From Anaerolineaceae bacterium (GTDB lineage: Bacteria > Chloroflexota > Anaerolineae > Anaerolineales > Anaerolineaceae), in NCBI GenBank assembly GCA_003524305.1, contig DQHW01000017.1:1-7850 (forward strand): a DNA stretch of 7,850 nt. Reading direction: 5' to 3'. The notes under the pieces were generated by a model. The model was not told the origin of the DNA and searched no databases. It was given only the letters and a program-made list of their open reading frames with translations. The position numbers and the translations under genes are program-made. This document shows, in pieces, positions 1-6,338 of the stretch. Within the stretch, counting starts at the first letter, position 1. The number at the start of each line of letters is the position of its first letter.

Positions 1-338
1 GTGGCCTTAACCGTGGAAGAAATTCCACCACCCTCGGCCATGATTTCCATATAACTCTTGCCCTGCAGGCGCATTTCAAACTCCGCGGCGCGGTCGCCTG
101 CCCAGACAAGGTGGGTGTGCGGGTCTACAAAACCGGGCAGCACGGCTTTGCCGTCTGCATCCAAACGTTCTTCGTCAGGGTATTTATTGAGCAAGTTAAG
201 GGTCGTGCCGGTTTCAACGATCATGCCGTCACGCATCAATACAGCCCCGTTGGGGATGATCCCCAGGCGGCCAAGTTCGCGTCCGCGCTGCGGAGGACCG
301 GCCAGGGTAATTAATTGTGATGCGGAGTGAATGAGCAT
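1..338 (-). CDS. hutI: Imidazolonepropionase (N-terminal 112 residues; runs off the left edge)
   Basis: HutI is the cytosolic metal-dependent amidohydrolase that opens imidazolone-5-propionate to N-formimino-L-glutamate, the third step of histidine degradation. I translated the minus strand from the ATG at 338-336. The fragment shows the short beta-sandwich opening of amidohydrolases (residues 1-65), then VLPGFVDPHTHLVWAGDR (residues 66-83) with the metal-binding H74-x-H76 pair, and EFEMRLQGKSYMEI (86-99). The GDR...EF..RLQG.SY.EI run is the HutI signature that separates it from other amidohydrolases; the glycine-rich AEGGGISSTV follows (101-110). A GAGG lies 4 nt before the ATG as a close ribosome binding site. 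About three quarters of the protein lies outside the window, so completeness and other hut genes cannot be judged. It diverges from the chemoreceptor gene. Confidence 0.93.
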   Translation of the reverse strand, partial: MLIHSASQLITLAGPPQRGRELGRLGIIPNGAVLMRDGMIVETGTTLNLLNKYPDEERLDADGKAVLPGFVDPHTHLVWAGDRAAEFEMRLQGKSYMEIMAEGGGISSTVKA

Positions 339-601
339 AAAGCCTCAATGCTATTTAGCATAATATTTATTAGTATACCTGATTGAAGAGCACCAGATGC
401 ACTAGAGTCGGCTGGAGGAAAAGGTAAGATAAATTACATTTTATTATTAAATGAAAATTTCTGCCTCGGGCCGCATTAAAGGTATTTACATTAGATTAAT
501 TTGGTTTTTATTGTTTCTTTAATGCTCTGTCATCTCAGGAATGTTATAACGTGTTAGCGAATTTTCTATTAGTAGAAGACATATAAAATCAGGAGAGTGT
601 A
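339..601. other. Divergent intergenic region between hutI and the chemoreceptor gene
   Basis: This AT-rich 263-bp gap must hold promoters for both genes. For hutI a TATACT (minus strand, 377-372) could be a -10 box, but I see no good -35. For the chemoreceptor no -10/-35 pair is convincing, and no sigma-28 type site (TAAA...GCCGATAA) is visible. A short hairpin, TTCTA-TTAG-TAGAA, lies at 564-577, just before the ribosome binding site AGGAGAG (591-597). I looked for a c-di-GMP riboswitch, as is sometimes found before chemotaxis genes, and did not recognise one. Confidence 0.5.
348..361. promoter_or_regulatory. Perfect 14-bp inverted repeat near the hutI start, candidate operator
   Basis: ATGCTA-TT-TAGCAT is a perfect 6-bp inverted repeat with a 2-bp centre, ending 10 bp before the hutI start codon. 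If TATACT at 377-372 (minus strand) is the hutI -10 box, the repeat would sit at or just after the transcription start, where a repressor would block. Hut genes are often repressed by a dedicated regulator (HutC and others), but none is visible here, so the role is inferred from position. A 14-bp palindrome can also arise by chance in AT-rich DNA. Confidence 0.3.
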
Positions 602-2920
602 ATGAAGGCTAAAGAAAGCAGTATTTCTACTGGTGCTATTGCGTTTCGACATTCAATGCAGGCAAAATTACTCATTATCATGATGGCGATCACGATCTTA
701 CCCCTATTGGGGTTGCAAGTGTATTCCACTTTAACGACGCTCAAAGAAACCAAAGATCAGATTGCACAACGATTTACTCAAATCTCTGAGGATGAGACCC
801 GATATATTACTGAATGGTCTAATGAACTCATGCTCAAGGTAAAAACATTGGCAAGTTTTGAAGCGATACAAACCTTTGATGCAGATATCGCCACCCCACA
901 ATTATTCGCTTACAGAGACCTGTGGGGATATTTTGAATCTTTTGCCTTGATTGACGCAAGGGGAACCACAACAATTAACACAGATAAAAAGACGATTGAT
1001 GTAAAAGACCGTGCCTATTTTGCCGAGGGTATGAAAGGTAATGATTTTGTTGCCGACCCTGCTGTTTCAAGGGGTACAGGGAATATCATCATAGTTAATG
1101 AAACTCCGGTAAAAAAGAATGGACAAATTGTTGGTGTCATGATTGGTAATGTGCCAATTTCCACCATAGGTGAAGTGCTCTCTCAGTTGCAATTGGGCGA
1201 AACAGGTGAAGCCTATTTAATCATGCAAGATGGAACAATGATCACCACTCCGAAATATGAAGAGCAGTTAATCGCTCAAGGATTGGTCGAAGAAACTGCA
1301 GCACTTAATTTTAAAATGGATACCTTTGCCAGCAAACAGATTGCAGCGGGAATCAGCGGAACTTCGGAGTATGTCAATTATGCCGGCGACAAAGTCATCG
1401 GCTCATACATATGGATTCCTTCTTTGCGTTGGGGGCTTATTATCGAACAATCTTTATCAGAGGTAATGGCGCCTGTAAACAAAGTGATTTTAACCTCCGC
1501 CCTAATGGATATTGGAATCATCTTTGCCATTGTTGTCATCATCTTTTTGGTGACGCGTTCGATTGCACGCTCCATCCGCAAAATGTCAGATGTGGCAGAT
1601 AAATTGGCAGTGGGTGATCTTAAACAACAAATTGAAATTAAAGGACAAGATGAAATCGCAGTTCTCGGCAAATCTTTTGAACAGATAATCAAATATCAAT
1701 CACAAATGTCTGAAACAGCCAAGCAGATCGCAACAGGAGACCTGACCGGGAACGTGATACCACTTTCTGAAAAAGATGAATTGGGAAATGCCTTTTCATT
1801 GATGATCGAAAAGTTGAATGAAACGGTTGGTCAAGTTTCTCAAAGCGCCAATAATCTTGATGAAGCAGCAAATCAATTATCCACTGCGGCAAACCAAGCA
1901 GGGCAAGCAACCGCTCAAATCTCAACCACAATCCAACAAGTGGCCAAGGGAACCACAGACCAGGCGGGTGCAATTACGAAAACCGCAAGCGCTGTAGACC
2001 AGATGTCACAAGCCATTGAAGGAGTGGCCAAGGGTGCCCAAGAACAAAGCCAGGCAGTGGCGAGAGCTTCTGAAATAACAGAACAGATCAATCAGGCAAT
2101 TTTACAGGTTGCGGGCAATGCCGAGGCTGTTACCAGGGGATCTGAATTGGCATCAGAAGCAGCGAAAAAAGGTTCTGACACGGTGGAACAAACCTTAAAC
2201 GGAATGCAAAGTATCAAGATAAAAGTCGGTCTATCTGCTGAAAAAGTACAAGAAATGGGCATCAGGTCACAAGAGATCGGTGCAATCGTTGAAACAATTG
2301 AAGATATCGCTTCTCAAACCAACTTGCTGGCGCTGAATGCGGCCATTGAAGCTGCCCGGGCTGGAGAACATGGCAAAGGATTTGCTGTCGTCGCAGATGA
2401 AGTACGCAAGTTGGCAGAGCGTTCGTCATTGGCAACAAAAGAAATCGGCACCTTGATCAACGGAATCCAGAATACGGTGGCCGAGGCGGTAAAAGCCATG
2501 GAAGAAGGATCAAAGGAAGTTGAAAGTGGCGTGACCAATGCAAATGCGGCAGGTATGGCATTGACTGACATTCTCAACGCAGCGGAAGCAGTCAATACCC
2601 AGGCAGCTTTGGCTTCTGAGGCCAGCGAGCGTATGAAACTTGCTTCAGAAGAATTGGTGACCGCAGTGGATTCGGTTTCTGCAGTGGTTGAAGAAAACAC
2701 AGCATCTACTGAACAAATGGCTGCCAATTCAGGAGAAGTCAACCAGGCTATTGAAAGCATTGCCAGCGTGAGTGAAGAGAACAGCGCCGCGATCGAAGAA
2801 GTGAGCGCCAGCACTGAAGAAATGACCGCCCAGGTTGAAGAAGTAACGGCCTCTGCCGGAGTATTAAGCGAGATGGCTCAAGCACTCAAAGTGATCGTGT
2901 CTCAGTTTAACCTAAAGTAA
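602..2920 (+). CDS. Methyl-accepting chemotaxis protein with dCache-like sensor and two HAMP units
   Basis: This is a complete transmembrane chemoreceptor that would signal to CheA/CheW. Order of parts: short cytoplasmic N-terminus; membrane segment about 22-43; extracytoplasmic double-Cache-like sensor about 45-290; membrane segment about 296-318; HAMP about 319-370; a second HAMP-like unit about 371-424 (ATGDLTGNV... SEKDELGNAF); then a long coiled-coil signalling domain to the end. The hairpin tip that docks CheA/CheW is textbook: IASQTNLLALNAAIEAARAG (569-588), then GKGFAVVADEVRKLAERS (591-608). Glu/Gln/Ala-rich helices on both arms (about 425-560 and 690-750) fit adaptation methylation. 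The sensor has a DRAYF motif (136-140), common in dCache domains, rather than the R-x-W-Y of the amino-acid-binding class, so the ligand is unknown. No C-terminal CheR-docking pentapeptide follows; the protein ends SQFNLK. The start is supported by AGGAGAG at 591-597. No other chemotaxis gene is in the window. Confidence 0.95.
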   Translation: MKAKESSISTGAIAFRHSMQAKLLIIMMAITILPLLGLQVYSTLTTLKETKDQIAQRFTQISEDETRYITEWSNELMLKVKTLASFEAIQTFDADIATPQLFAYRDLWGYFESFALIDARGTTTINTDKKTIDVKDRAYFAEGMKGNDFVADPAVSRGTGNIIIVNETPVKKNGQIVGVMIGNVPISTIGEVLSQLQLGETGEAYLIMQDGTMITTPKYEEQLIAQGLVEETAALNFKMDTFASKQIAAGISGTSEYVNYAGDKVIGSYIWIPSLRWGLIIEQSLSEVMAPVNKVILTSALMDIGIIFAIVVIIFLVTRSIARSIRKMSDVADKLAVGDLKQQIEIKGQDEIAVLGKSFEQIIKYQSQMSETAKQIATGDLTGNVIPLSEKDELGNAFSLMIEKLNETVGQVSQSANNLDEAANQLSTAANQAGQATAQISTTIQQVAKGTTDQAGAITKTASAVDQMSQAIEGVAKGAQEQSQAVARASEITEQINQAILQVAGNAEAVTRGSELASEAAKKGSDTVEQTLNGMQSIKIKVGLSAEKVQEMGIRSQEIGAIVETIEDIASQTNLLALNAAIEAARAGEHGKGFAVVADEVRKLAERSSLATKEIGTLINGIQNTVAEAVKAMEEGSKEVESGVTNANAAGMALTDILNAAEAVNTQAALASEASERMKLASEELVTAVDSVSAVVEENTASTEQMAANSGEVNQAIESIASVSEENSAAIEEVSASTEEMTAQVEEVTASAGVLSEMAQALKVIVSQFNLK

Positions 2921-2946
2921 AACCACCCATAAAGTACACTTTCAAA

Positions 2947-2985
2947 AAACACCTTCCTTTTGAATTTTCCAAGAGGGAGGTGTTT
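2947..2985 (-). terminator. Hairpin terminator shared by the convergent MFS and chemoreceptor genes
   Basis: Arms 2947-2961 and 2971-2985 pair over 15 bp with two G-T wobbles around a 9-nt loop. Read on the minus strand the stem runs into six T's, making a good intrinsic terminator for the leftward MFS gene, which stops at 3000. Read on the plus strand the stem is followed only by GGATTAATTT, so termination of the chemoreceptor transcript from the same hairpin is probably weaker. Confidence 0.7.
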
Positions 2986-2999
2986 GGATTAATTTGCAA

Positions 3000-4172
3000 T
3001 TAGGTCGACCGCCCAATCTCTGGGTGTTTAAACTTAATTCTCGACAACAGAAACAGCGCCAACAGGTTGAAAAACAAACTGACCGCACCGTTTACCAAAA
3101 TACCTCCTTTGTAAAGCGGAGGAGCTGCCAAATCTCCCAGGGCGCGTCCGATCGAAAGTGCAGCGATGAACAATGCCATCATGGTGGCGCGGGAACTTGG
3201 CATGATCTCTGACATCAAGGGCAGTGCGCTGATGACCACGACCTCAAAGGATAGGTAAAACAGGAACAACCAGATGAATGCCCCCACAATGGAGCTTCCC
3301 ACCAGCGGCAGGGTAATTACAGTCAGGCTGCTGAGAATGATGCCCGCAGCGATGGATCGTTCTTTGCCAATACGGTCAGCCAGAAAGGCGGCAATCCCCT
3401 CGCCTCCAAGTTCTGAGAAGCCAATCACGGCTGAGGCCGCGCCCAGGGCAGCGATCTGCAAACCGTATGCGTCTTGCATCCACACACCGAAGATCACATT
3501 GATCAATTCATTGCCCAAAATGAATGACAACCCCATCAACATCCCCATCACGGCAGGCAGATACCCCAACACTTTGCGGATATCTGCGAACACGGCGACT
3601 GGCTCTCCTTGAACTGGGAGGTCATTCGGCACGAGCCACCAGATGAGTAAAGTGGCAATTGCTCCTGTTACAGACAATGCGATGAAGGGGCCGTTCCATT
3701 GAGAATGTGTCAGGATTAATCCGGCCAGGGGCACCATGATGATGAAAGATAGCGCCCACGAAAGTTCAATGACTGCCATATAAAATCCGCGACGTGCGTA
3801 TGGGGTGTGATCACCGAGATACGCCTGGATGGGCGGCAGCAGCACGTTGTTACCTAATGAACCCAACAAGATGGCGATAAAGAATGTCACAATTGAGGGG
3901 AACAAACTGGCTGACAGCATGCCGGTCAAGAAGATTCCCATGCCGATCAACATGCCGGTTTTGCGTCCGCGGCGGTCGGCGATCGGCGCCAAAAACGGAC
4001 CCAATGCACTGGTGGCCATTGATACTGCCATTGCCAGTGAAATGGTGCCAATTTCGACATGTAAACCGCTGGCAAACACCGCCAGAAATGGATAGATCAT
4101 CCGCGTGGCAGTGTTGACCACCAATCTGGAAAGGGTAAAAACCCCAAGTTTCAAATTCAAAGAAGATTTCAT
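3000..4172 (-). CDS. Major facilitator superfamily transporter, 12 predicted membrane segments
   Basis: This 390-residue inner-membrane protein has the length and hydrophobic pattern of a two-times-six-helix MFS carrier, which normally works by proton coupling. The MFS loop 2-3 motif is clear: GPFLAPIADRRGRKTG (residues 58-73). The pseudo-symmetric copy between helices 8 and 9 reads LADRIGKE (274-281). A hydrophilic stretch (about 182-200) forms the central loop. Substrate cannot be told from sequence; drug-efflux-like and sugar or organic-ion carriers share these features. I chose ATG 4172 (MKSSLNLKLG), with AAGG about 10 nt upstream. A longer reading from TTG 4223 would translate straight through the terminator stem at 4200-4220 and adds a non-conserved-looking leader. 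It follows the Rrf2 gene on the same strand, separated by a terminator or attenuator, so its expression may depend on readthrough or on its own promoter. Confidence 0.9.
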   Translation of the reverse strand: MKSSLNLKLGVFTLSRLVVNTATRMIYPFLAVFASGLHVEIGTISLAMAVSMATSALGPFLAPIADRRGRKTGMLIGMGIFLTGMLSASLFPSIVTFFIAILLGSLGNNVLLPPIQAYLGDHTPYARRGFYMAVIELSWALSFIIMVPLAGLILTHSQWNGPFIALSVTGAIATLLIWWLVPNDLPVQGEPVAVFADIRKVLGYLPAVMGMLMGLSFILGNELINVIFGVWMQDAYGLQIAALGAASAVIGFSELGGEGIAAFLADRIGKERSIAAGIILSSLTVITLPLVGSSIVGAFIWLFLFYLSFEVVVISALPLMSEIMPSSRATMMALFIAALSIGRALGDLAAPPLYKGGILVNGAVSLFFNLLALFLLSRIKFKHPEIGRST

Positions 4173-4199
4173 ATTCGGCAGCCTTGACTTACAAAAGAA

Positions 4200-4220
4200 C
4201 CCTCCCGTTGAGCGGGAGGG
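4200..4220 (-). terminator. Intrinsic terminator between the Rrf2 gene and the MFS gene
   Basis: CCCTCCCG (4200-4207) and CGGGAGGG (4213-4220) form a perfect 8-bp GC-rich stem with a 5-nt loop. On the minus strand the stem is followed by TTCTTTTG, a usable T-run; on the plus strand it is not followed by T's. It therefore acts on transcripts coming from the Rrf2 gene and ends 28 bp before the MFS start codon. Confidence 0.7.
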
Positions 4221-4237
4221 CAAAATGATGTTGCCCT
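4217..4237 (-). promoter_or_regulatory. Alternative hairpin overlapping the terminator, candidate antiterminator
   Basis: AGGGCAA (4217-4223) pairs perfectly with TTGCCCT (4231-4237) around a 7-nt loop. On the minus strand this hairpin is made first, and its 3' arm uses bases 4217-4220, which are also the 5' end of the terminator stem. The two folds cannot coexist in full. That is the layout of a transcription attenuator controlling the MFS gene; whether anything stabilises the first fold is unknown. Confidence 0.35.
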
Positions 4238-4294
4238 GGTATTTTTAGTGAGGTATTCCGCAGATCTAAAGAGGTTTTTGCTTAAGACTAAAGG

Positions 4295-4693
4295 TTATGC
4301 TGCCAATTGACCAAAGCTGGTTTGTCGAAGTTTCTTAACCATATCGTCCTGGGTTTCGCACCAAATTTTATGCATGGGGCAGTCGCCAGAGAATTCGCAA
4401 ATGTCTGGCGTCAGGGTGCATTCATTCAGTGAAATGGGGCCGTCAATGGCTTCAACCACTTCTAATAATGAAATGGATGCGGCTGGTCTTGAAAGCAGCA
4501 CACCGCCGCGGGCTCCGCGCGATGTGTGGATCAACCCCGCTATTGAAAGTTGTGAAATGATCTTTGCCAGAAATGAAGGGGGAATCTTCTGGACTTCAGC
4601 GATTTGACTGGTCGCTGCGCGTTGGGTTGGGTCAAGCTTTGCTAAAAAGAGCATCGCCCGAACCGCATAGTCAGCTTGCCTGGTGATCTGCAT
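4295..4693 (-). CDS. Rrf2-family transcriptional regulator with Fe-S-type cysteines
   Basis: At 132 residues this is a typical small Rrf2 regulator, the family of IscR, NsrR and CymR. The N-terminus MQITRQADYAVRAMLFLA (1-18) is the family's opening. A winged helix-turn-helix follows (about 25-70), with helix IPPSFLAKIISQLSIAGLI (37-55) and wing SRGARGGVLLSRP (58-70), then the LLEVVEAIDGPI dimer helix region (76-87). Cysteines lie at 92, 99, 105 and 112 with H108 nearby. The C-x6-C-x5-C spacing is close to the cluster-binding triad of IscR/NsrR, so it probably senses Fe-S status, nitric oxide or redox state; which one cannot be read from sequence. AGAGG lies 11 nt before the ATG. It diverges from the thioesterase gene and lies upstream of the MFS gene, both plausible targets. 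Family confidence is high; the sensed signal is inferred. Confidence 0.93.
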   Translation of the reverse strand: MQITRQADYAVRAMLFLAKLDPTQRAATSQIAEVQKIPPSFLAKIISQLSIAGLIHTSRGARGGVLLSRPAASISLLEVVEAIDGPISLNECTLTPDICEFSGDCPMHKIWCETQDDMVKKLRQTSFGQLAA

Positions 4694-4746
4694 CGTTATA
4701 TATACCTCTTTTGGTAAAATTTGTCTCTATTGTACTTCATTTTAGT

Positions 4747-4774
4747 TATTTATAAGTTTAATTCATAGTGACAA
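4747..4774 (-). promoter_or_regulatory. Candidate promoter for the Rrf2 gene
   Basis: On the minus strand, TTGTCA (4774-4769) is followed after 16 bp by TAAATA (4752-4747), a modest sigma-70-type pair that would give a leader of roughly 45-50 nt. The TTGTCA overlaps the left arm of the inverted repeat at 4765-4771, as expected for autoregulation. A TACAAT at 4734-4729 is an alternative -10 box, but with a poor -35. Confidence 0.35.
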
Positions 4775-4803
4775 TTATACTTTTTTTGATATTAATTCAC
4801 TAT
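4765..4803. promoter_or_regulatory. Inverted repeat between divergent Rrf2 and thioesterase genes, candidate operator
   Basis: ATAGTGA (4765-4771) and TCACTAT (4797-4803) are exact inverse copies with 25 bp between them. The direct repeat TTAATTCA also occurs twice in the same gap (4758-4765 and 4792-4799). The left arm overlaps the candidate Rrf2 -35 box and the right arm lies at the -35 position of the thioesterase promoter. Rrf2 dimers bind palindromes, usually with closely spaced half-sites, so a 25-bp spacer would need looping or two dimers. The region is very AT-rich and chance is possible. Confidence 0.3.
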
Positions 4804-4816
4804 ATTGAAGGCGGTG

Positions 4817-4822
4817 TATAAT
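4817..4822 (+). promoter_or_regulatory. -10 box TATAAT placing the start site at or next to the thioesterase ATG
   Basis: A perfect TATAAT ends 6 bp before the ATG at 4829. Transcription usually starts about 6-8 bp downstream of the -10 box, which would be at or immediately beside that ATG. No Shine-Dalgarno sequence can be placed in the 6 bp between. The -35 region (about 4793-4800) is poor, so the promoter may need an activator or rest on the strong -10. Confidence 0.5.
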
Positions 4823-4828
4823 TCCGGC

Positions 4829-5266
4829 ATGAATCCTTACCGTTTTAACACTCCAATCACAGTCCGTTATGGTGACCTTGACCCGCAGTGGCATGTTAAT
4901 AACGCGCGCTTTCTCACGTTCGCAGAACAGGCGCGCTTCGCCTACCTGATGGAATTGGGTCTGTTTGATGGCAAGTCATTTTGGGATTTGCCTCTAATTG
5001 TTGGCGATATCCATTGCCGTTATTTGGTACCGATTGACCCTGGTGTGACGGTGGTTATCTCAACCGGTATTGTCAGCATCGGCAACAAGAGCCTGGTCAT
5101 GGGCAGCATGATCACCAGCGATGACGGCAAAGTGGTGCATGCCGAGATTGAAACGGTAATGGTTGCCTATGACTACCGCACCAAAAAAGCTGTGCTTGTA
5201 TCGGATGAACTGCGTTCCACATTTGAAACATACGAAGGTAAGCCGTTCTCCAAAGCGGAGAGGTGA
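4829..5266 (+). CDS. Acyl-CoA thioesterase of the 4HBT hotdog family (YbgC/FadM-like)
   Basis: This 145-residue cytosolic enzyme has the size and opening of hotdog-fold thioesterases that hydrolyse acyl-CoA to the free acid and CoA. The family motif is VRYGDLDPQWHVNNARFLTF (12-31). D18 matches the catalytic aspartate of Pseudomonas 4-hydroxybenzoyl-CoA thioesterase, and HVNN (22-25) with FAEQAR (31-36) are the usual start of the long helix. The rest is beta-rich as expected. The acyl chain preferred is not readable. I chose ATG 4829 (MNPYRF) rather than TTG 4805, because a TATAAT lies within that longer stretch and would be transcribed only from upstream. The stop codon TGA at 5264-5266 lies in the ribosome binding region of the M42 peptidase gene, so the two are probably co-transcribed and translationally coupled. 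Confidence 0.9.
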   Translation: MNPYRFNTPITVRYGDLDPQWHVNNARFLTFAEQARFAYLMELGLFDGKSFWDLPLIVGDIHCRYLVPIDPGVTVVISTGIVSIGNKSLVMGSMITSDDGKVVHAEIETVMVAYDYRTKKAVLVSDELRSTFETYEGKPFSKAER

Positions 5267-5268
5267 GC

Positions 5269-6315
5269 ATGGAACTTCCACAAGTGGATGAAGGTCTGCT
5301 GAACCGCTTTTTGGTTGAGCTTTTGAAAGTACCCAGCCCGACAGGCTATACACAAGAAGCGGCTGCCCTACTGCAAAGAGTCTTTCGTAGTATCTCTGAT
5401 GTGACTGTCAAGGTCATGCCCAAAGGCGGACTGATGGTGACCCTGCCCGGTGAAAACGATGATGCTCCCCGCGCCCTGACCGCCCACATGGATACCCTCG
5501 GCGCAATGGTGAAGACCATCAAATCCAACGGCCGCCTGACCCTCTCGCAAATTGGCAGCTTCAGCTGGAATTCCGTGGAAGGAGAAGGCTGCACCGTTTT
5601 CACACGCAGTGGAAAGCGCGTCCGCGGTTCAATTTTGATTGACAGTCCCTCGGTGCATGTGCACCCTGCTAAAGTTAGCGAGACCAAGCGCGAACAGGAG
5701 CACATGGAACTTCGCCTGGATGAACGGGTGGGCACCTCTGAAGACATCAAAGCCCTCGGCATCAGTGTGGGAGATTTCGTGGCTTTCGATCCGCGTGTGG
5801 AACTGAACAACGGCTTTATCCGCTCGCGCCACCTGGATGACAAAGCCGGCGTTGCCTGCCTGGTGGAAGCCATCCGTTGTTTGACCTCTGAAAACCGCAA
5901 GCCCAAACAGACGGCTTGTTTTTATTTTAATAATTTTGAAGAGGTTGGACATTTCTCTGTTGATGATTTTCCGCTCAGGATCAGCGAACTGCTGGCTGTG
6001 GATATGGCCGCCGTGGGCGAAGGTCAGAATTCGGACGAATTTCACGCCACCCTGTGTGTCAAAGACTCAAGCGGCCCCTATCACCACGGCATGTGTGAAC
6101 GTCTGCGCTCACTGGCTGAAGCCCAGCACATTGATTACCGCGTGGATATCTATCCCTATTATGGCTCGGACGGCTCTGCCTATTGGCGCTCCGGCGGCAG
6201 TGTGCCTGTGGCGCTGATCGGCCCCGGCATTGACGCTTCACATAATTACGAGAGAACGCATATTGATGCCTTAGTGGATACTACAAAGTGGGTGTTGGCG
6301 TATTTGTTGAGTTGA
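5269..6315 (+). CDS. M42-family metallopeptidase
   Basis: This 348-residue protein is a dinuclear-metal aminopeptidase-type hydrolase of family M42. Visible motifs: VPSPTGYTQE (21-30), TAHMDTLGAM (71-80) with metal ligand H73 and D75, SRHLDDKAGV (186-195) with bridging D190, FEEVGH (223-228) with the catalytic/metal Glu pair E224-E225, AVDMAAVGEGQNSDEF (243-258) with D245, and DASHNYERTHIDAL (322-335), where H331 fits the last metal ligand. All expected ligands are present. The DTLGAMVK, DSSGP and SH.YERTH style resembles, from memory, the M42 subgroup associated with the osmoprotectant N-acetylglutaminylglutamine amide; no other genes of that system are in the window, so I do not assign that role. 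ATG 5269 is preferred over GTG 5263 because GGAGAGG (5257-5263) lies 5 nt upstream. No terminator with a T-run follows. Substrate is unknown. Confidence 0.92.
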   Translation: MELPQVDEGLLNRFLVELLKVPSPTGYTQEAAALLQRVFRSISDVTVKVMPKGGLMVTLPGENDDAPRALTAHMDTLGAMVKTIKSNGRLTLSQIGSFSWNSVEGEGCTVFTRSGKRVRGSILIDSPSVHVHPAKVSETKREQEHMELRLDERVGTSEDIKALGISVGDFVAFDPRVELNNGFIRSRHLDDKAGVACLVEAIRCLTSENRKPKQTACFYFNNFEEVGHFSVDDFPLRISELLAVDMAAVGEGQNSDEFHATLCVKDSSGPYHHGMCERLRSLAEAQHIDYRVDIYPYYGSDGSAYWRSGGSVPVALIGPGIDASHNYERTHIDALVDTTKWVLAYLLS

Positions 6316-6338
6316 GATTATTCGAAAATAAATTATCG

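Noticed and set aside
451..522. 23-codon open frame with a hydrophobic end upstream of the chemoreceptor
   Set aside because: The only GGAGG is more than 30 nt upstream, and the length is within chance for this AT-rich gap.
339..601. Possible riboswitch before the chemoreceptor gene
   Set aside because: No c-di-GMP or other riboswitch consensus recognised and no terminator stem with a T-run before the ribosome binding site.
2314..2814. 166-codon minus-strand open frame
   Set aside because: It lies wholly inside the chemoreceptor signalling domain, whose plus-frame motifs are unmistakable; its alanine/serine-rich product is typical of an antisense shadow.
2931..2942. Small palindrome AAAGT-AC-ACTTT just after the chemoreceptor stop, sharing TACACTTT with the clpC palindromes
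   Set aside because: Only 5-bp arms and a short shared word in AT-rich DNA; the geometry (2-bp centre, no second copy) differs, so I treat it as chance.
4173..4223. N-terminal extension of the MFS protein from a TTG start at 4223
   Set aside because: It would translate the terminator stem 4200-4220, has no ribosome binding site of note, and the ATG at 4172 gives a normal MFS N-terminus.
4805..4828. TTG start eight codons earlier for the thioesterase
   Set aside because: The stretch contains the TATAAT promoter box, and the hotdog family normally begins close to MNPYRF.
5263..5268. GTG start for the M42 peptidase overlapping the thioesterase stop
   Set aside because: The purine-rich Shine-Dalgarno run ends on this codon itself; ATG 5269 has the correct spacing.
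5346..5906. 186-codon minus-strand open frame
   Set aside because: Antisense shadow of the M42 peptidase, whose metal-ligand motifs run through the same bases.
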